From the NCBI RefSeq assembly GCF_002008315.2, contig NZ_MVDG02000001.1, positions 124,001 through 188,000 of the forward strand: DNA of 64,000 nt. The letters run 5' to 3'. The first letter of the stretch is position 1. Every line of letters begins with the position of its first letter. Under the pieces are notes generated by a model. That model ran no database searches. It was not told where the DNA came from and saw only the letters and a program-made list of their open reading frames with translations. Below are positions 26,050-34,624 of the stretch, in pieces. The translations under genes and the position numbers were made by a program. The stretch comes from Arthrobacter sp. KBS0703. GTDB lineage: Bacteria; Actinomycetota; Actinomycetes; Actinomycetales; Micrococcaceae.

Positions 26050-26688
26050 TTAGGAGGGGACGTTCAGCCGGGCGAAGCGCAGGATGGAGATGATGGACGG
26101 GGCCAGTTCGTCCTCCATCTGGCGGTAGTACTCGGGGCTGCGGCGGTAGGGGTCGACGACGTCGTTGTCCGCGGCTTCCGGTGCAAGCGCCAGGTGCCTC
26201 ACGGAGGCGGCCCGTGCCGGGAGCTTGCGCCACAGCTTGGCGTTGGCGGAGATTTTTTCGCCATTCAGCAGGGCCGCCTCGGCCGCTTCGCCTCCGCCGG
26301 CGTGGCCTTCCCGCTCCTCGAGGACATCCAGCATCCGGGCGAACTCGCGGATGGTGAAGGTCCGCTTCAGGAGCGAGGCGTCCAGCTGGAGCACATCACC
26401 GCGGTGTCCGGAGGTCATGGTGAGCACCAGGTCCACCTTGCGCAGGATCTTGCCGGTGAGCTGGCGGGCCGCGAAGCCGTCCGCGGTGCCGCCGAAGGTA
26501 TGGATGATGTCCGCGGACAGCGGCTGGACAGGATCGCCCACCATGGCCCGGGTTCCGGCGCTGCGGACCTCGAAGCCGCCGGGCAGCACCTGGTCCAGCC
26601 CGGCCTGCAGCAGCCGTTCCGCCACGGGGGAGCGGCAGATGTTGCCCGTGCAGACGGTCAGTATTCGGACTGGTGATGGCGATTCCAC
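26050..26688 (-). CDS. Low-molecular-weight protein-tyrosine phosphatase
   Basis: A 212-residue enzyme with the P-loop V-C-T-G-N-I-C-R-S-P near residue 12 and the C-terminal acid motif D-P-Y-R-R-S-P, which supply the nucleophilic Cys, Arg and general acid. It is longer than classic members (about 150) because of an insert around residues 110-170. The start could be GTG 26688 (GGAAAG 7 bases upstream) or ATG 26733. Bacterial homologues control exopolysaccharide tyrosine kinases; none is in the window. Confidence 0.88.
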   Translation of the reverse strand: MESPSPVRILTVCTGNICRSPVAERLLQAGLDQVLPGGFEVRSAGTRAMVGDPVQPLSADIIHTFGGTADGFAARQLTGKILRKVDLVLTMTSGHRGDVLQLDASLLKRTFTIREFARMLDVLEEREGHAGGGEAAEAALLNGEKISANAKLWRKLPARAASVRHLALAPEAADNDVVDPYRRSPEYYRQMEDELAPSIISILRFARLNVPS

Positions 26689-26918
26689 GTGTTGGCTCTT
26701 TCCGGCGGCAGAGGCGGACAGGTCTGTCCGCATATTTCAACTTAACACGCACAGGCCCGGTGCCTCCGGGGGAATCGCCTGCGGCCCGGAACCCGATCAG
26801 GGAAGCGCCTTTCCCATGGAACTCTCAGGTTCACTTCATCTGGCTGCCGGGGACCCGGTGGCACGATGGGACCTTGGATGGACGGGCGCTTCGGCTCGGC
26901 TTCAGGAGGCAGGATCTG

Positions 26919-28118
26919 ATGAACGCTGGCCACAGCCGCATACGGAACGGAGGCAGCGGGAACCTGCGCCGCGCCTCCACCATGCTGGGGTGCCTTGCGC
27001 TGGTGGCGGCGCTCGCCGCCTGCCAGCCCGGCCCCGGTCCCGGACCGTCTCCCTCCCAGTCCACCACTCCTCCGCAGTCCGGATCGCCTTCGCCGTCCGA
27101 GTCGCCATCGGGGTCAGCGTCGACTTCCCAGGCCGGGTCCAATTCCCCGTCCGCGGCGGCAAAGCCAGGGCATGTGTTTGTGATCAACCTCGAAAACAAG
27201 TCGTACCGGGACATCTGGGGCCAACAGTCTGAAGCCCCGTACCTGTCCGGGACCCTGCGTCCGCAGGGCGAGCTCCTGAGGCAGTACTTCGCGATCGGCC
27301 ACTCATCGCTGACCAACTACATCGCCCAGCTGTCCGGTCAGGGGCCCAACCCTGCCACCAGCGACGACTGCCCCACGTATGAGCCCTTTAGCGTCACCGG
27401 AACAGCATCCCAGGGCCAGCTGCAGGGCAGCGGCTGCGTCTACCCCGACTCCGTACCCACGCTGGCCGGCCAGCTCAGTGCCGCGGGGAAGACGTGGAAG
27501 GGCTACATGGAGGACATGGGGACACCGTGCCGCCATCCGGAACCTGGCGCCCGAGACACGAACCAGAAGGCGCGCGCGGACGACCAATACGCCACCAGGC
27601 ACAACCCGTTCGTCTACTTCACCGGGATCACGTCCTCACCCGAGTGCCAGAGCAACGTGGTGGACTTCAGCAACCTCGCCACCGACCTCCAGTCGGCCTC
27701 CACCACGCCGAACCTGTCCTACATCAGTCCCAACCTGTGCAACGACGGCCACGACAGCCCCTGCGCGGACGGCCGCCAGGGCGGCCTTGCCACCTCGGAC
27801 GAGTGGCTCCGGCAGCACGTCCCGGAGATCCTGTCCTCCGCCGCCTTCAAGCAGGACGGGCTCCTGGTCATCACCTTTGACGAGGCCAGGGGGAAGGAGA
27901 CCGCCGATTCGTCGCTGCCCGGCGGCGCCGGCGGCGGCCGGGTCGGAGCGCTCCTGCTGTCACCGCTGGTCAAGGCCGGGTCAGCCAGTGACCGGCCCTA
28001 CAACCACTACAGCCTGCTGGCCAGCATCGAGGACGCCTTTAACCTTCCCTATCTCGGCTATGCCGCGGCCCCTGACCTCAACCGCTTCGGGTCCGACGTC
28101 TACAACGCCGGCTCCTGA
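26919..28118 (+). CDS. Secreted phosphoesterase (acid phosphatase/phospholipase C-like)
   Basis: A 399-residue lipoprotein. The lipobox is A-A-L-A-A-C, then a Pro/Ser-rich linker of about 50 residues. The catalytic domain opens with V-F-V-I-N-L-E-N-K-S-Y (metal-binding Glu/Asn as in the PF04185 phosphoesterase family) and keeps G-H-S-S-L-T-N-Y, where the Ser/Thr nucleophile sits. Near the end come V-I-T-F-D-E-A-R and N-H-Y-S-L-L-A-S-I-E-D. AGGAGG lies before ATG 26919. It probably releases phosphate from organic phosphates outside the cell. Confidence 0.87.
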   Translation: MNAGHSRIRNGGSGNLRRASTMLGCLALVAALAACQPGPGPGPSPSQSTTPPQSGSPSPSESPSGSASTSQAGSNSPSAAAKPGHVFVINLENKSYRDIWGQQSEAPYLSGTLRPQGELLRQYFAIGHSSLTNYIAQLSGQGPNPATSDDCPTYEPFSVTGTASQGQLQGSGCVYPDSVPTLAGQLSAAGKTWKGYMEDMGTPCRHPEPGARDTNQKARADDQYATRHNPFVYFTGITSSPECQSNVVDFSNLATDLQSASTTPNLSYISPNLCNDGHDSPCADGRQGGLATSDEWLRQHVPEILSSAAFKQDGLLVITFDEARGKETADSSLPGGAGGGRVGALLLSPLVKAGSASDRPYNHYSLLASIEDAFNLPYLGYAAAPDLNRFGSDVYNAGS

Positions 28119-28147
28119 GAAGTGCCGACGCTGACACGTCGGTCAGA

Positions 28148-29812
28148 TCACGGGTGCGCCCGGGGACGGGCCAGCAGGCCGCGCGCCAAGGTGAGGCCCT
28201 GGCCCAGTTTGACGGTGGGGAGGTACGCCCGGGTGATGGCGTTGGCAATGGCGGGTAGTGCGGCAGCATCCGGGAAGAGCATGTACATGGGCGTGTAGTC
28301 CGGCTTGAACTTGGCCTTGAAGGCCAGAAGCGACCGGAAGCCGTAGACGGGTTCCAGCATGGCCCCCAGCCTGTCGAGCAGCCGGTCAAGGCCGCCGTCG
28401 GTGTCTTCCACGGGGTGGGACGCCAGCGGATCCCGGGGCGGGCGGGCCAGCGGGGCGCCGGAGAGACTGATGAACTCGCAGCCTTCGTCCTTGAGGCTCA
28501 GTGCCGCGGAGGCGATGAGGAAGTCGATGGCGGCGCGGAACCCGTTGCTGCGCCGCCGCATGAAGTCCAGGGTCCAGCCGACGATGCGGCCGTTGCGGTA
28601 GACAGGCAGCCAGGACGCCACAGCGTGGACCGTGTGGTTGCCGTCCACGGCGAGCAGGCAGCGGACCTCGGGGTCGTCCAGCTCGTCCAGGCTGCCCAGG
28701 GTGAAACCCATCTCGGGCACCTTCTTGTCCGCCACCCATTCCTCGGACAGGGCCTGGATCTGGGCCTGCACCGAGCGGGGAGCAGCCGCGTACGTGGTCC
28801 ACTCCGCGCGGATGCCGGACTTGGTCGCATTGTTCAGGGCGGTGCGGACGTCCTGGAACTTCTTGCCCCGGAAGGACAGGGAGTGCAGGGGCAGGACGGT
28901 CTCGTGGGCCACCTGAACGGATCCCCAGCCCAGGGAGGAGGCGTGGTTGCGGAGGTCCTGCGGCACGAAGTAGAAACACGGTGTCCACCCCTTGAGCCGG
29001 CAGTGGTCGGCGAACTCCCCGAAGGCGGACTCCCTGTCTGACCGCGGCCCCACCGGGACGCCGAGGGCCAGCGCCACCCCGGCGATGACCCGGTACGCCA
29101 CGAAGCTCCCGCCGGAGGAAAACCAGTAGCTGTTCCCGGCCCAGGTTGTCATCCAGGACAGCGAGCTGCCCTCGTGCGCCTTGAGGATGGCCCGGGCCCG
29201 GTCCTCGTCGGAGCTGTGCCGGCCATGGGCCGGCCGCAGGAAGGTCCGGAGCAGCAGGGTGCCGGTGACGGCCCAGAAGACGACGCCGATGCCCTCGTAC
29301 AGGAGCACGGCTGCGGTGCTTTCGGGAAAGAAGGCGGGGGACAGATCCATCAGGAAGCCCAGCGGAAGAAACCGGTCCGGCACGTCGGCGATCAGTTGGG
29401 GCAGTCCCGGCGCGGGCGTGAAGCCGCCGGCGAGCGCCAGCCCCGCGCCCACATACGCAGCGCCAAGCAGAACCCAGGCAACCACCACGCGGCTGGCCAG
29501 CCGCAGGTAGGTTCCGGGCGGGGCATGGACAGGGAACAGCGTCCGCCCCAGGAACAGGACCGCCGTCAGGAAAACCGGCAGGAGCATGGGCAGCACCAGG
29601 CTGAGCGGATGGGAATAGGCGGACAGGTCGATCCCGCCCACCCCTTCGCGGCCCGCGGGGGGAACCGCAGGCTGCAGGACTCCGGCAATGGTGATGACGG
29701 CCAGCACGGACAGTGCCACCTGCATCAGCAGCACCGCAGCCCACGCGAACCGGCGGCCGCGGCGGAGGCCGTCCGCGAGCAGGAGCAGCAGAAACGACGG
29801 AAGGATGGCCAT
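28148..29812 (-). CDS. MprF-like DUF2156 protein, C-terminal part
   Basis: A 554-residue reading frame with about five membrane segments, then a DUF2156 catalytic domain as in lysyl-phosphatidylglycerol synthases. Marks are G-N-S-Y-W-F-S, F-V-A-Y-R-V-I-A-G-V-A-L-A-L-G, F-x-G-K-K-F-Q-D-V-R-T-A-L-N and G-W-T-L-D-F-M-R-R-R. Such enzymes use aminoacyl-tRNA to modify phosphatidylglycerol and alter surface charge. The first codons overlap the upstream frame by 88 bases, which is unusual. The M at 29812 is preceded in frame by G-G-A-G-G-L-F, which reads well as coding. I think this and the next entry are one gene with a frameshift near 29830. Confidence 0.82.
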   Translation of the reverse strand: MAILPSFLLLLLADGLRRGRRFAWAAVLLMQVALSVLAVITIAGVLQPAVPPAGREGVGGIDLSAYSHPLSLVLPMLLPVFLTAVLFLGRTLFPVHAPPGTYLRLASRVVVAWVLLGAAYVGAGLALAGGFTPAPGLPQLIADVPDRFLPLGFLMDLSPAFFPESTAAVLLYEGIGVVFWAVTGTLLLRTFLRPAHGRHSSDEDRARAILKAHEGSSLSWMTTWAGNSYWFSSGGSFVAYRVIAGVALALGVPVGPRSDRESAFGEFADHCRLKGWTPCFYFVPQDLRNHASSLGWGSVQVAHETVLPLHSLSFRGKKFQDVRTALNNATKSGIRAEWTTYAAAPRSVQAQIQALSEEWVADKKVPEMGFTLGSLDELDDPEVRCLLAVDGNHTVHAVASWLPVYRNGRIVGWTLDFMRRRSNGFRAAIDFLIASAALSLKDEGCEFISLSGAPLARPPRDPLASHPVEDTDGGLDRLLDRLGAMLEPVYGFRSLLAFKAKFKPDYTPMYMLFPDAAALPAIANAITRAYLPTVKLGQGLTLARGLLARPRAHP

Positions 29813-30738
29813 GAAGAGCCCGCCGGCGCCGCCCGCTGCTGCAGCTGGGCCGCCGCGCAGTCCCTGGCCTCCGCCGGGTGGGAGCAGAACGCCTGCAGGG
29901 TCTGCGGGTCAACGGGCTGGATATTCGTGAACAAGTACCGCAGAACGGACAGCGGACCCACCGCGTGCGGCGCCAGCCCCGCCACCACCGGACCCACAGC
30001 CGCCACCACCACGAGCAGTGCCACCAGGACGCGGCCCTCGTGCCGGGACACGGCGGGGCGGCCGAACCGCGGCGCCCGGCCCAGCAGCAACGGGCCCAGG
30101 AGCGTGCCGGCAACGGCGGCCCCGAGCCGGACCAGGTCTTCGAAACCGCCCGCGTAGAAGGCGAACAGCATCAGCACGGCAAGGATGACCACGCGGATGC
30201 GGCGCCGCCACAGGGTGGGGGTGGCGGCGGTGGCGGCCATGGCGGCCCCGCAGGCCAGCGCGCTGGGCCCCACGAAGTAATGCCCGCTCATGTCCCGGGT
30301 CCAGCTGCCCATCAGTGATCCGGCCACCGCCAGGAAGCCGAGCGTGGCGGCGATGCCCAGAACGTGTGCGCCCACTGCCGCCGCGGCGAAGCGCAGGCTT
30401 CCCAGCTTCCGCTCCAGGGGTATGCCGGCGAGCAGCACCAAAGCCGTGCCCAGCACATACCCCGGCAAGCCCCGCTCCCAGAACCCGGATAAGAGCACTG
30501 CCCACCAGTCTCCGGACAGGGAATGCACGGTGCCCTCCACGTGCGGTCGCAATGCTTCGGGCGGGCCGGACGCGAGGCTGGAGGACAGAGCGCCGGCGGT
30601 CCAGAACACGGCAACGAACCACAGGGTGGCGGGGGCGCCGCGGAGAAGGCCGGACCAACCGCGAAGGGTCCGGGGATCCAGCCGGGAATCCGGCCGGGGG
30701 CCCGGGGGAAGGGAGGGCCCGGGGTGCGGCAGCGGCAT
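29725..30738 (-). CDS. Rhomboid-like membrane domain, N-terminal part of the MprF-like protein
   Basis: A 337-residue frame with six or seven membrane segments, including G-L-P-G-Y-V-L-G-T-A, G-H-Y-F-V-G-P-S-A-L-A-C-G-A and a final helix V-G-P-V-V-A-G-L-A-P. The G-P-S-A-L-A-C-G segment recalls the rhomboid G-x-S-G site with Ser kept, but a catalytic His is not obvious. The last 45 residues (after Q-L-Q-Q-R) turn Ser/Arg/Cys-rich and look like out-of-frame reading, so the true protein should continue into the DUF2156 frame. Together they give about 860 residues, a sensible length for an actinobacterial MprF-like protein. Confidence 0.7.
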   Translation of the reverse strand: MPLPHPGPSLPPGPRPDSRLDPRTLRGWSGLLRGAPATLWFVAVFWTAGALSSSLASGPPEALRPHVEGTVHSLSGDWWAVLLSGFWERGLPGYVLGTALVLLAGIPLERKLGSLRFAAAAVGAHVLGIAATLGFLAVAGSLMGSWTRDMSGHYFVGPSALACGAAMAATAATPTLWRRRIRVVILAVLMLFAFYAGGFEDLVRLGAAVAGTLLGPLLLGRAPRFGRPAVSRHEGRVLVALLVVVAAVGPVVAGLAPHAVGPLSVLRYLFTNIQPVDPQTLQAFCSHPAEARDCAAAQLQQRAAPAGSSWPSFRRFCCSCSRTASAAAAGSRGLRCC

Positions 30739-31021
30739 CGGGACTCCTTTCGCGGGCGGACGGAGCTGGCCGCCTTAGATTCTCCCACAGGCGCGTGCAG
30801 CGGGCGCGTTTCGGCCAGCTGGTGAGCGCCGGACGGTGGTGGCGCATGGGCGCCGGCCTGTGAGGACGCCGGCGGGATGGAACCCGCGCCGAGCCTGCCG
30901 GGCCCACCAATCCGGGGTGGCAACCGGGACGAATGGCCATCGCTGTTCAAGGTTTCTCCACGCTGGTTTGCCTAGCCTCGGAGTTGTTACACCGGTCTGG
31001 GCCCTATGGGAGGAGGCGCAG

Positions 31022-31636
31022 ATGGATCCCCGTGCTTCGTTCCGGCTGTTCCGCACCGGACTCATCGGATCAGTCGTGTTCGGTCTGGCAGCCGGCGGCC
31101 ACCTGGCCGGAGGGGGCCAGCTCCCGGCGCTGTCCGTTTTGGCGGCCCTGTGCGCCGTGACCATGGTCCCGGTGGCCGCGCTGACCCGTTTCCGCCTGTC
31201 TTTTCCGGTTCTGACCGGGCTCATTGGCGCGGGGCAGCTCTGGCTCCACTGGGCTTTCGCCGCGCTCTCGGTGGGAGCGCCGCCGGCGGTCCATCAGGTG
31301 ATGCCGGCAGGCCACGCCGGGCACGCCGCAACAACGTTGGTCCACGAGACCTTGACCGTGGCCGTGCCGGCCCACACTGCTGCCCCTGATGCGCTCATGA
31401 TCGCCGCGCACGCCGTGGCTACCGTCGCCACGGCGCTGCTGTTGGCCCGGGGCGAGCGGGCCCTCGGATTCCTGGCCGGCTGGCTGCGCCCGCTCCTGGG
31501 GCAGCCCGAACCTGCCGCCATTGTTCCGGCGAGAGTTCCCGGCCCCTCCGCAGGGCCGGCCATCCTTCGCCCGGCCGGCGCCGCGTTGCGGCTGCCCTCC
31601 CGGCGGGGACCTCCCGCGGCCGCGCCCGCCGCCTAG
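31022..31636 (+). CDS. His-rich membrane protein near the YcnI gene
   Basis: A 204-residue protein with four or five membrane segments. A loop between segments holds H-Q-V-M-P-A-G-H-A-G-H-A and later V-H-E, which might bind metal. The C-terminal 40 residues are Pro/Ala/Arg-rich and cytoplasmic. GGGAGGAGG stands 5 bases before ATG 31022. It lies 116 bases before a YcnI-family gene on the same strand. Such membrane proteins often pair with YcnI and copper-uptake genes, so a copper role is plausible. I do not recognise a named family. Confidence 0.65.
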   Translation: MDPRASFRLFRTGLIGSVVFGLAAGGHLAGGGQLPALSVLAALCAVTMVPVAALTRFRLSFPVLTGLIGAGQLWLHWAFAALSVGAPPAVHQVMPAGHAGHAATTLVHETLTVAVPAHTAAPDALMIAAHAVATVATALLLARGERALGFLAGWLRPLLGQPEPAAIVPARVPGPSAGPAILRPAGAALRLPSRRGPPAAAPAA

Positions 31637-31752
31637 AGCCGGTCCCTTTCACTCACGGACAGGGCCAACGGCGGCGCTTCGCCTGCTGTCCCGGGCCGCC
31701 GCACCGGCCGCCCGTTCCCGATCCGTTTCATTTTGTGAAAGGCACTCCCGCC

Positions 31753-32507
31753 ATGAATACCTCCGTTCGCCGTACCCTCAAGACCGCCGCCGCCACCACG
31801 ATTGCAGCCGGTTTCCTGGCCGCCGGCGCAGCCGCAGCGTCCGCCCACGTCAACGTCGCCCCGGATGATCCGGCCGCAGGCGGCTTCACGCACCTGACCT
31901 TCAACGTGCCCAACGAATCACCCACCGCCAAGACCAACAAGCTCGAGGTGACGCTGCCCACCGACACCCCGTTCACCTCGGTGTCCGTCAAGCCGGTTGA
32001 AGGCTGGAAGGCGCAAGTCATCACCACCAATCTGCCCAAGCCGATCACCGTCGGCGGAGCCACCATCACCAAGGCGCCCAGCAGCGTTGTATGGACCGCA
32101 GATGCCGCGCACCAGATCGGGCCCAACGAATACCAGGCGTTCTCCCTCTCCGTCGGTGTCCTGCCTGACGAGGGAACCACTGTGACCCTGCCCGCGGCGC
32201 AGACCTACACCGATGGCACCGTGGTGAAGTGGAACGAGAAGGCCGCCGAGGGCCAGGCAGAGCCCGAGCACCCGGCCCCTTCCTTCGTGACCACGGCCAA
32301 GGACGCCGAACCTGCGGCCGCTCCGGCCTCGACGGAGGCGACGACGGCCCCGCGACGACGCCGGCAGCGGCGCCAGCAGGCAGCACCGCCGCCGCGTCCT
32401 CCAACGGCGGCGACACCGCCGGCTGGTTCGGGCTCGCCGCCGGACTGATCGGCCTCGCCGCCGGCGTGACCGCCCTGGCGCGCACCCGCCCGGCCCGGGG
32501 CAAGTAG
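31753..32507 (+). pseudogene. ycnI: YcnI-family copper-binding protein, frameshifted near its C-terminus
   Basis: About 251 residues when read with one frame change. A signal peptide ends A-S-A, so the mature protein begins H-V-N-V; this N-terminal His is the copper ligand in YcnI. The DUF1775 domain follows (G-G-F-T-H-L-T-F-N-V-P-N-E, W-K-A-Q-V, Y-T-D-G-T-V-V-K-W). Near 32348-32353 one base appears lost: the first frame turns to Arg/Gln-rich text, while the other continues T-T-P-A-A-A-P and then the expected membrane anchor W-F-G-L-A-A-G-L-I-G-L-A-A-G and R-P-A-R-G-K. It is probably intact in the organism if this is an error. Confidence 0.85.
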
Positions 32508-32584
32508 CCTCCGCGCCTCCAGCCTGAGCACCTCGCGCCACCATGGCGGGCGCGTTCGCGGAAGTCATGGGAGCGAACAGGAAC

Positions 32585-32626
32585 GGACAGGGCTCCGGAC
32601 AGCAACCACTGTCCGGAGCCCTGTCC
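32585..32626 (+). terminator. Very strong hairpin after ycnI
   Basis: GGACAGGGCTCCGGACAG (32585-32602) pairs perfectly with 32609-32626: 18 base pairs with a 6-base loop. It lies 77 bases after the ycnI stop and has no T-run. It is the strongest simple hairpin seen in the window. Confidence 0.75.
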
Positions 32627-32755
32627 ACGGGACGGCCGCAGGGGCCAGCTACACACCCAGGAATCGCCTCCATTCATGAAGAAGTCACCAGGGCGTCACG
32701 TCGATGCAACCAACGGAGCCCACACTGGTCCCAGTAGTCAGGGAAAGGAGCCGTC

Positions 32756-33013
32756 ATGGACCTTGAAGGCAGGCATATCCGTTCCTGCGCAGAACTTTCC
32801 CCGGGGGACCGAACTGAAGCCTGGCGCGGTGACCGTCCGCTGCACCGGGGCCGTGTCCTGGCAGTCGTCCCGGAGCTGGACATGTTCTGGATTCTTGATG
32901 CCCGCACAGGCACCCGGCAACTGCTGGACCTCGATCAGCTGCGTGTCCTGCGGTGCCCGCTCCGGCTCTTGCCGTCTCCACCGGACCGGGATCCCGGACC
33001 GGCCGCAGCCTGA
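32756..33013 (+). CDS. Small uncharacterised protein (85 residues)
   Basis: ATG 32756 is preceded by AAAGGAG at a good distance. The sequence has a plausible small beta-rich core (W-R-G-D-R-P-L-H-R-G-R-V-L-A-V-V, F-W-I-L-D-A-R-T-G-T-R-Q-L-L-D), rather like an SH3-type barrel, and a Pro-rich tail. There are no membrane segments or Cys pairs. I do not recognise the family. It is separated from its neighbours by a strong terminator on one side and 88 bases on the other. Confidence 0.6.
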   Translation: MDLEGRHIRSCAELSPGDRTEAWRGDRPLHRGRVLAVVPELDMFWILDARTGTRQLLDLDQLRVLRCPLRLLPSPPDRDPGPAAA

Positions 33014-33101
33014 CGTGCACCCACGTACCGCCAGGCGAACAGTGCGTGAACTTCCGCCGGGACACGACCACCGGCAGCACGCTCCCCCTACCATTGCCCG
33101 C

Positions 33102-33527
33102 ATGCACTCCCTTGAATCCGAAGCGTTGATCAACGCGCGCCCCTCCACGGTCTGGGAGGTCCTCACCGACGCCGGCAACCTGACAGTCTGGGAATCCGGC
33201 ATCACAGCCGTCGACGGCGAGCTGCGCAACGGCGGACGGGTCCGGTTCCACACCACGGGCACGGGGCGCCGGAGTATCCGGGTGCGGGTCCAGCAGCTGC
33301 CCGGCCGGGTCATGGTCTGGACCGCCCGCCTGCCGCTAGGAGTTTCGACGACCGCCCGCACGTTCACGCTCGCACCCGCGGACGGCATGACCAGCTTCCA
33401 CGTAAAAGACGAGCACCGCGGGCTCCTGCACCTGCTGGGCGGCCACACACTGCGCTTCGCCAACCAGTCCCTGGCGGACTTTGTCAGCGCGGTCAAGAAG
33501 CGCGCCGAGCTGCTCGACCGGCTCTAG
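33102..33527 (+). CDS. SRPBCC (START-like) family protein
   Basis: A 141-residue protein with the polyketide-cyclase/START-like layout: an opening strand with I-N-A-R-P-S-T-V-W-E-V-L-T-D-A-G-N-L-T-V-W, a curved sheet (V-R-F-H-T-T-G, G-R-V-M-V-W-T-A-R-L-P-L), then a long C-terminal helix (F-A-N-Q-S-L-A-D-F-V-S-A-V-K-K-R). The fold makes a hydrophobic pocket for small ligands. No ligand can be assigned. No clear ribosome site precedes the ATG. Confidence 0.8.
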   Translation: MHSLESEALINARPSTVWEVLTDAGNLTVWESGITAVDGELRNGGRVRFHTTGTGRRSIRVRVQQLPGRVMVWTARLPLGVSTTARTFTLAPADGMTSFHVKDEHRGLLHLLGGHTLRFANQSLADFVSAVKKRAELLDRL

Positions 33528-33659
33528 GGCTTGTCTCCCAACCTTCGGCGCAGTGGCTCGTGCGTGAGCCGTTGATACCCGTTGCTTCCCAGGGGGATCG
33601 TGTGTCAGCCTCGAAGTGATCCCGCCGGGCGACGACGGGTAGCAGACAAGGAGCACGGC

Positions 33660-34283
33660 GTGGGACTCATCCATATCGACCTGTTCACCACGCTCGACGG
33701 CGTCGCGCAGGCGCCCGGCGGGCCGGAGGAGGACGCTGAGGGCGGCTTCGCGTTTGGTGGCTGGCAGGCGCCTCTCATCGACGAGGTCGTCGGCGAGCAG
33801 ATCGACGCAGGAATGGTGGGGATGGACGCGCTGATGCTTGGGCGCCGGACGTACGACATTTTTGCCTCGTACTGGCCGCATGCGGAGGGGAGCATCGCGC
33901 GGCTGTTCAACCGCCTTCCCAAGTACGTGGCCTCGCGCCAGGCGCCCACCCTCGACTGGGCCAACTCCACGCTGCTCGGTCCTGATGTCGCCGCCGCCGT
34001 GCGCGACCTGCGCGAAAGGCACGAGGACATCCACGTCATCGGCAGCCTCGACTTCGTGCAGACCCTGTTCGCCGAGAAGCTCTTCGACCGGCTCACGCTC
34101 TGGGTGTATCCGATCCTCCTCGGCGGCGGAAAGAAGGTCTTCGCCAACGGGGTGGTTCCGACGAACCTCACACTCATCGAGCCGGTGGTCGCCTCACCTA
34201 AAGGTGCGGTGCTGCAGCGCTACGCGCTCGCCGACGGCACGCCCGGCGTCGGCGATATGTCCGCCGTCGATCAGGAGGGCTAG
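33660..34283 (+). CDS. Dihydrofolate reductase-like (RibD C-terminal) protein
   Basis: A 207-residue protein of the RibD-C/DHFR-like family. Marks are L-F-T-T-L-D-G-V-A-Q, the NADPH segment L-M-L-G-R-R-T-Y-D-I-F, Y-V-A-S-R and H-V-I-G-S-L-D-F-V-Q-T-L, then L-W-V-Y-P-I-L-L-G-G-G-K-K-V-F. The start is GTG 33660 with AAGGAG 7 bases upstream. Members reduce small pteridine- or pyrimidine-like substrates with NADPH, but stand-alone copies like this have no assigned substrate. Confidence 0.85.
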   Translation: MGLIHIDLFTTLDGVAQAPGGPEEDAEGGFAFGGWQAPLIDEVVGEQIDAGMVGMDALMLGRRTYDIFASYWPHAEGSIARLFNRLPKYVASRQAPTLDWANSTLLGPDVAAAVRDLRERHEDIHVIGSLDFVQTLFAEKLFDRLTLWVYPILLGGGKKVFANGVVPTNLTLIEPVVASPKGAVLQRYALADGTPGVGDMSAVDQEG

Positions 34284-34624
34284 CGCAGCCAGGGCGGGTC
34301 GCCTTTGACGATTGGGCCAGGTCCGCCCGGGCCAAGGCCGGCCACAGTTGAGCCCGGCCACTTGTGAACACCTTGGGGGAGCTCAGTTTGGGGTGGTCAC
34401 CACCTGCGGGGCGGCCGCCGGAAGTCTGCAGGGTTTTTCCAAGGGGCACTCCCGATAGTTGGCAGCAGCAACCATTTGGAAGCCTTTGCGGCCCCGGCAA
34501 AGACACATAAGCCTCGCACGCTTAACGCAAGTCACCCACCCACCTGAGCGCAGAGATTCTGGAGTTAACTCCCTCTGCTTCCCAGTCCTGCATACGGATA
34601 CCGGCATCTCCGAGAGGAACAGCC
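34284..34624. other. Leader region before the exported 572-residue protein, no gene seen
   Basis: No frame in these 341 bases has a credible start or composition. It presumably carries the promoter of the exported-protein/multicopper-oxidase cluster, but no clear -35/-10 pair stands out by eye. Confidence 0.5.
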
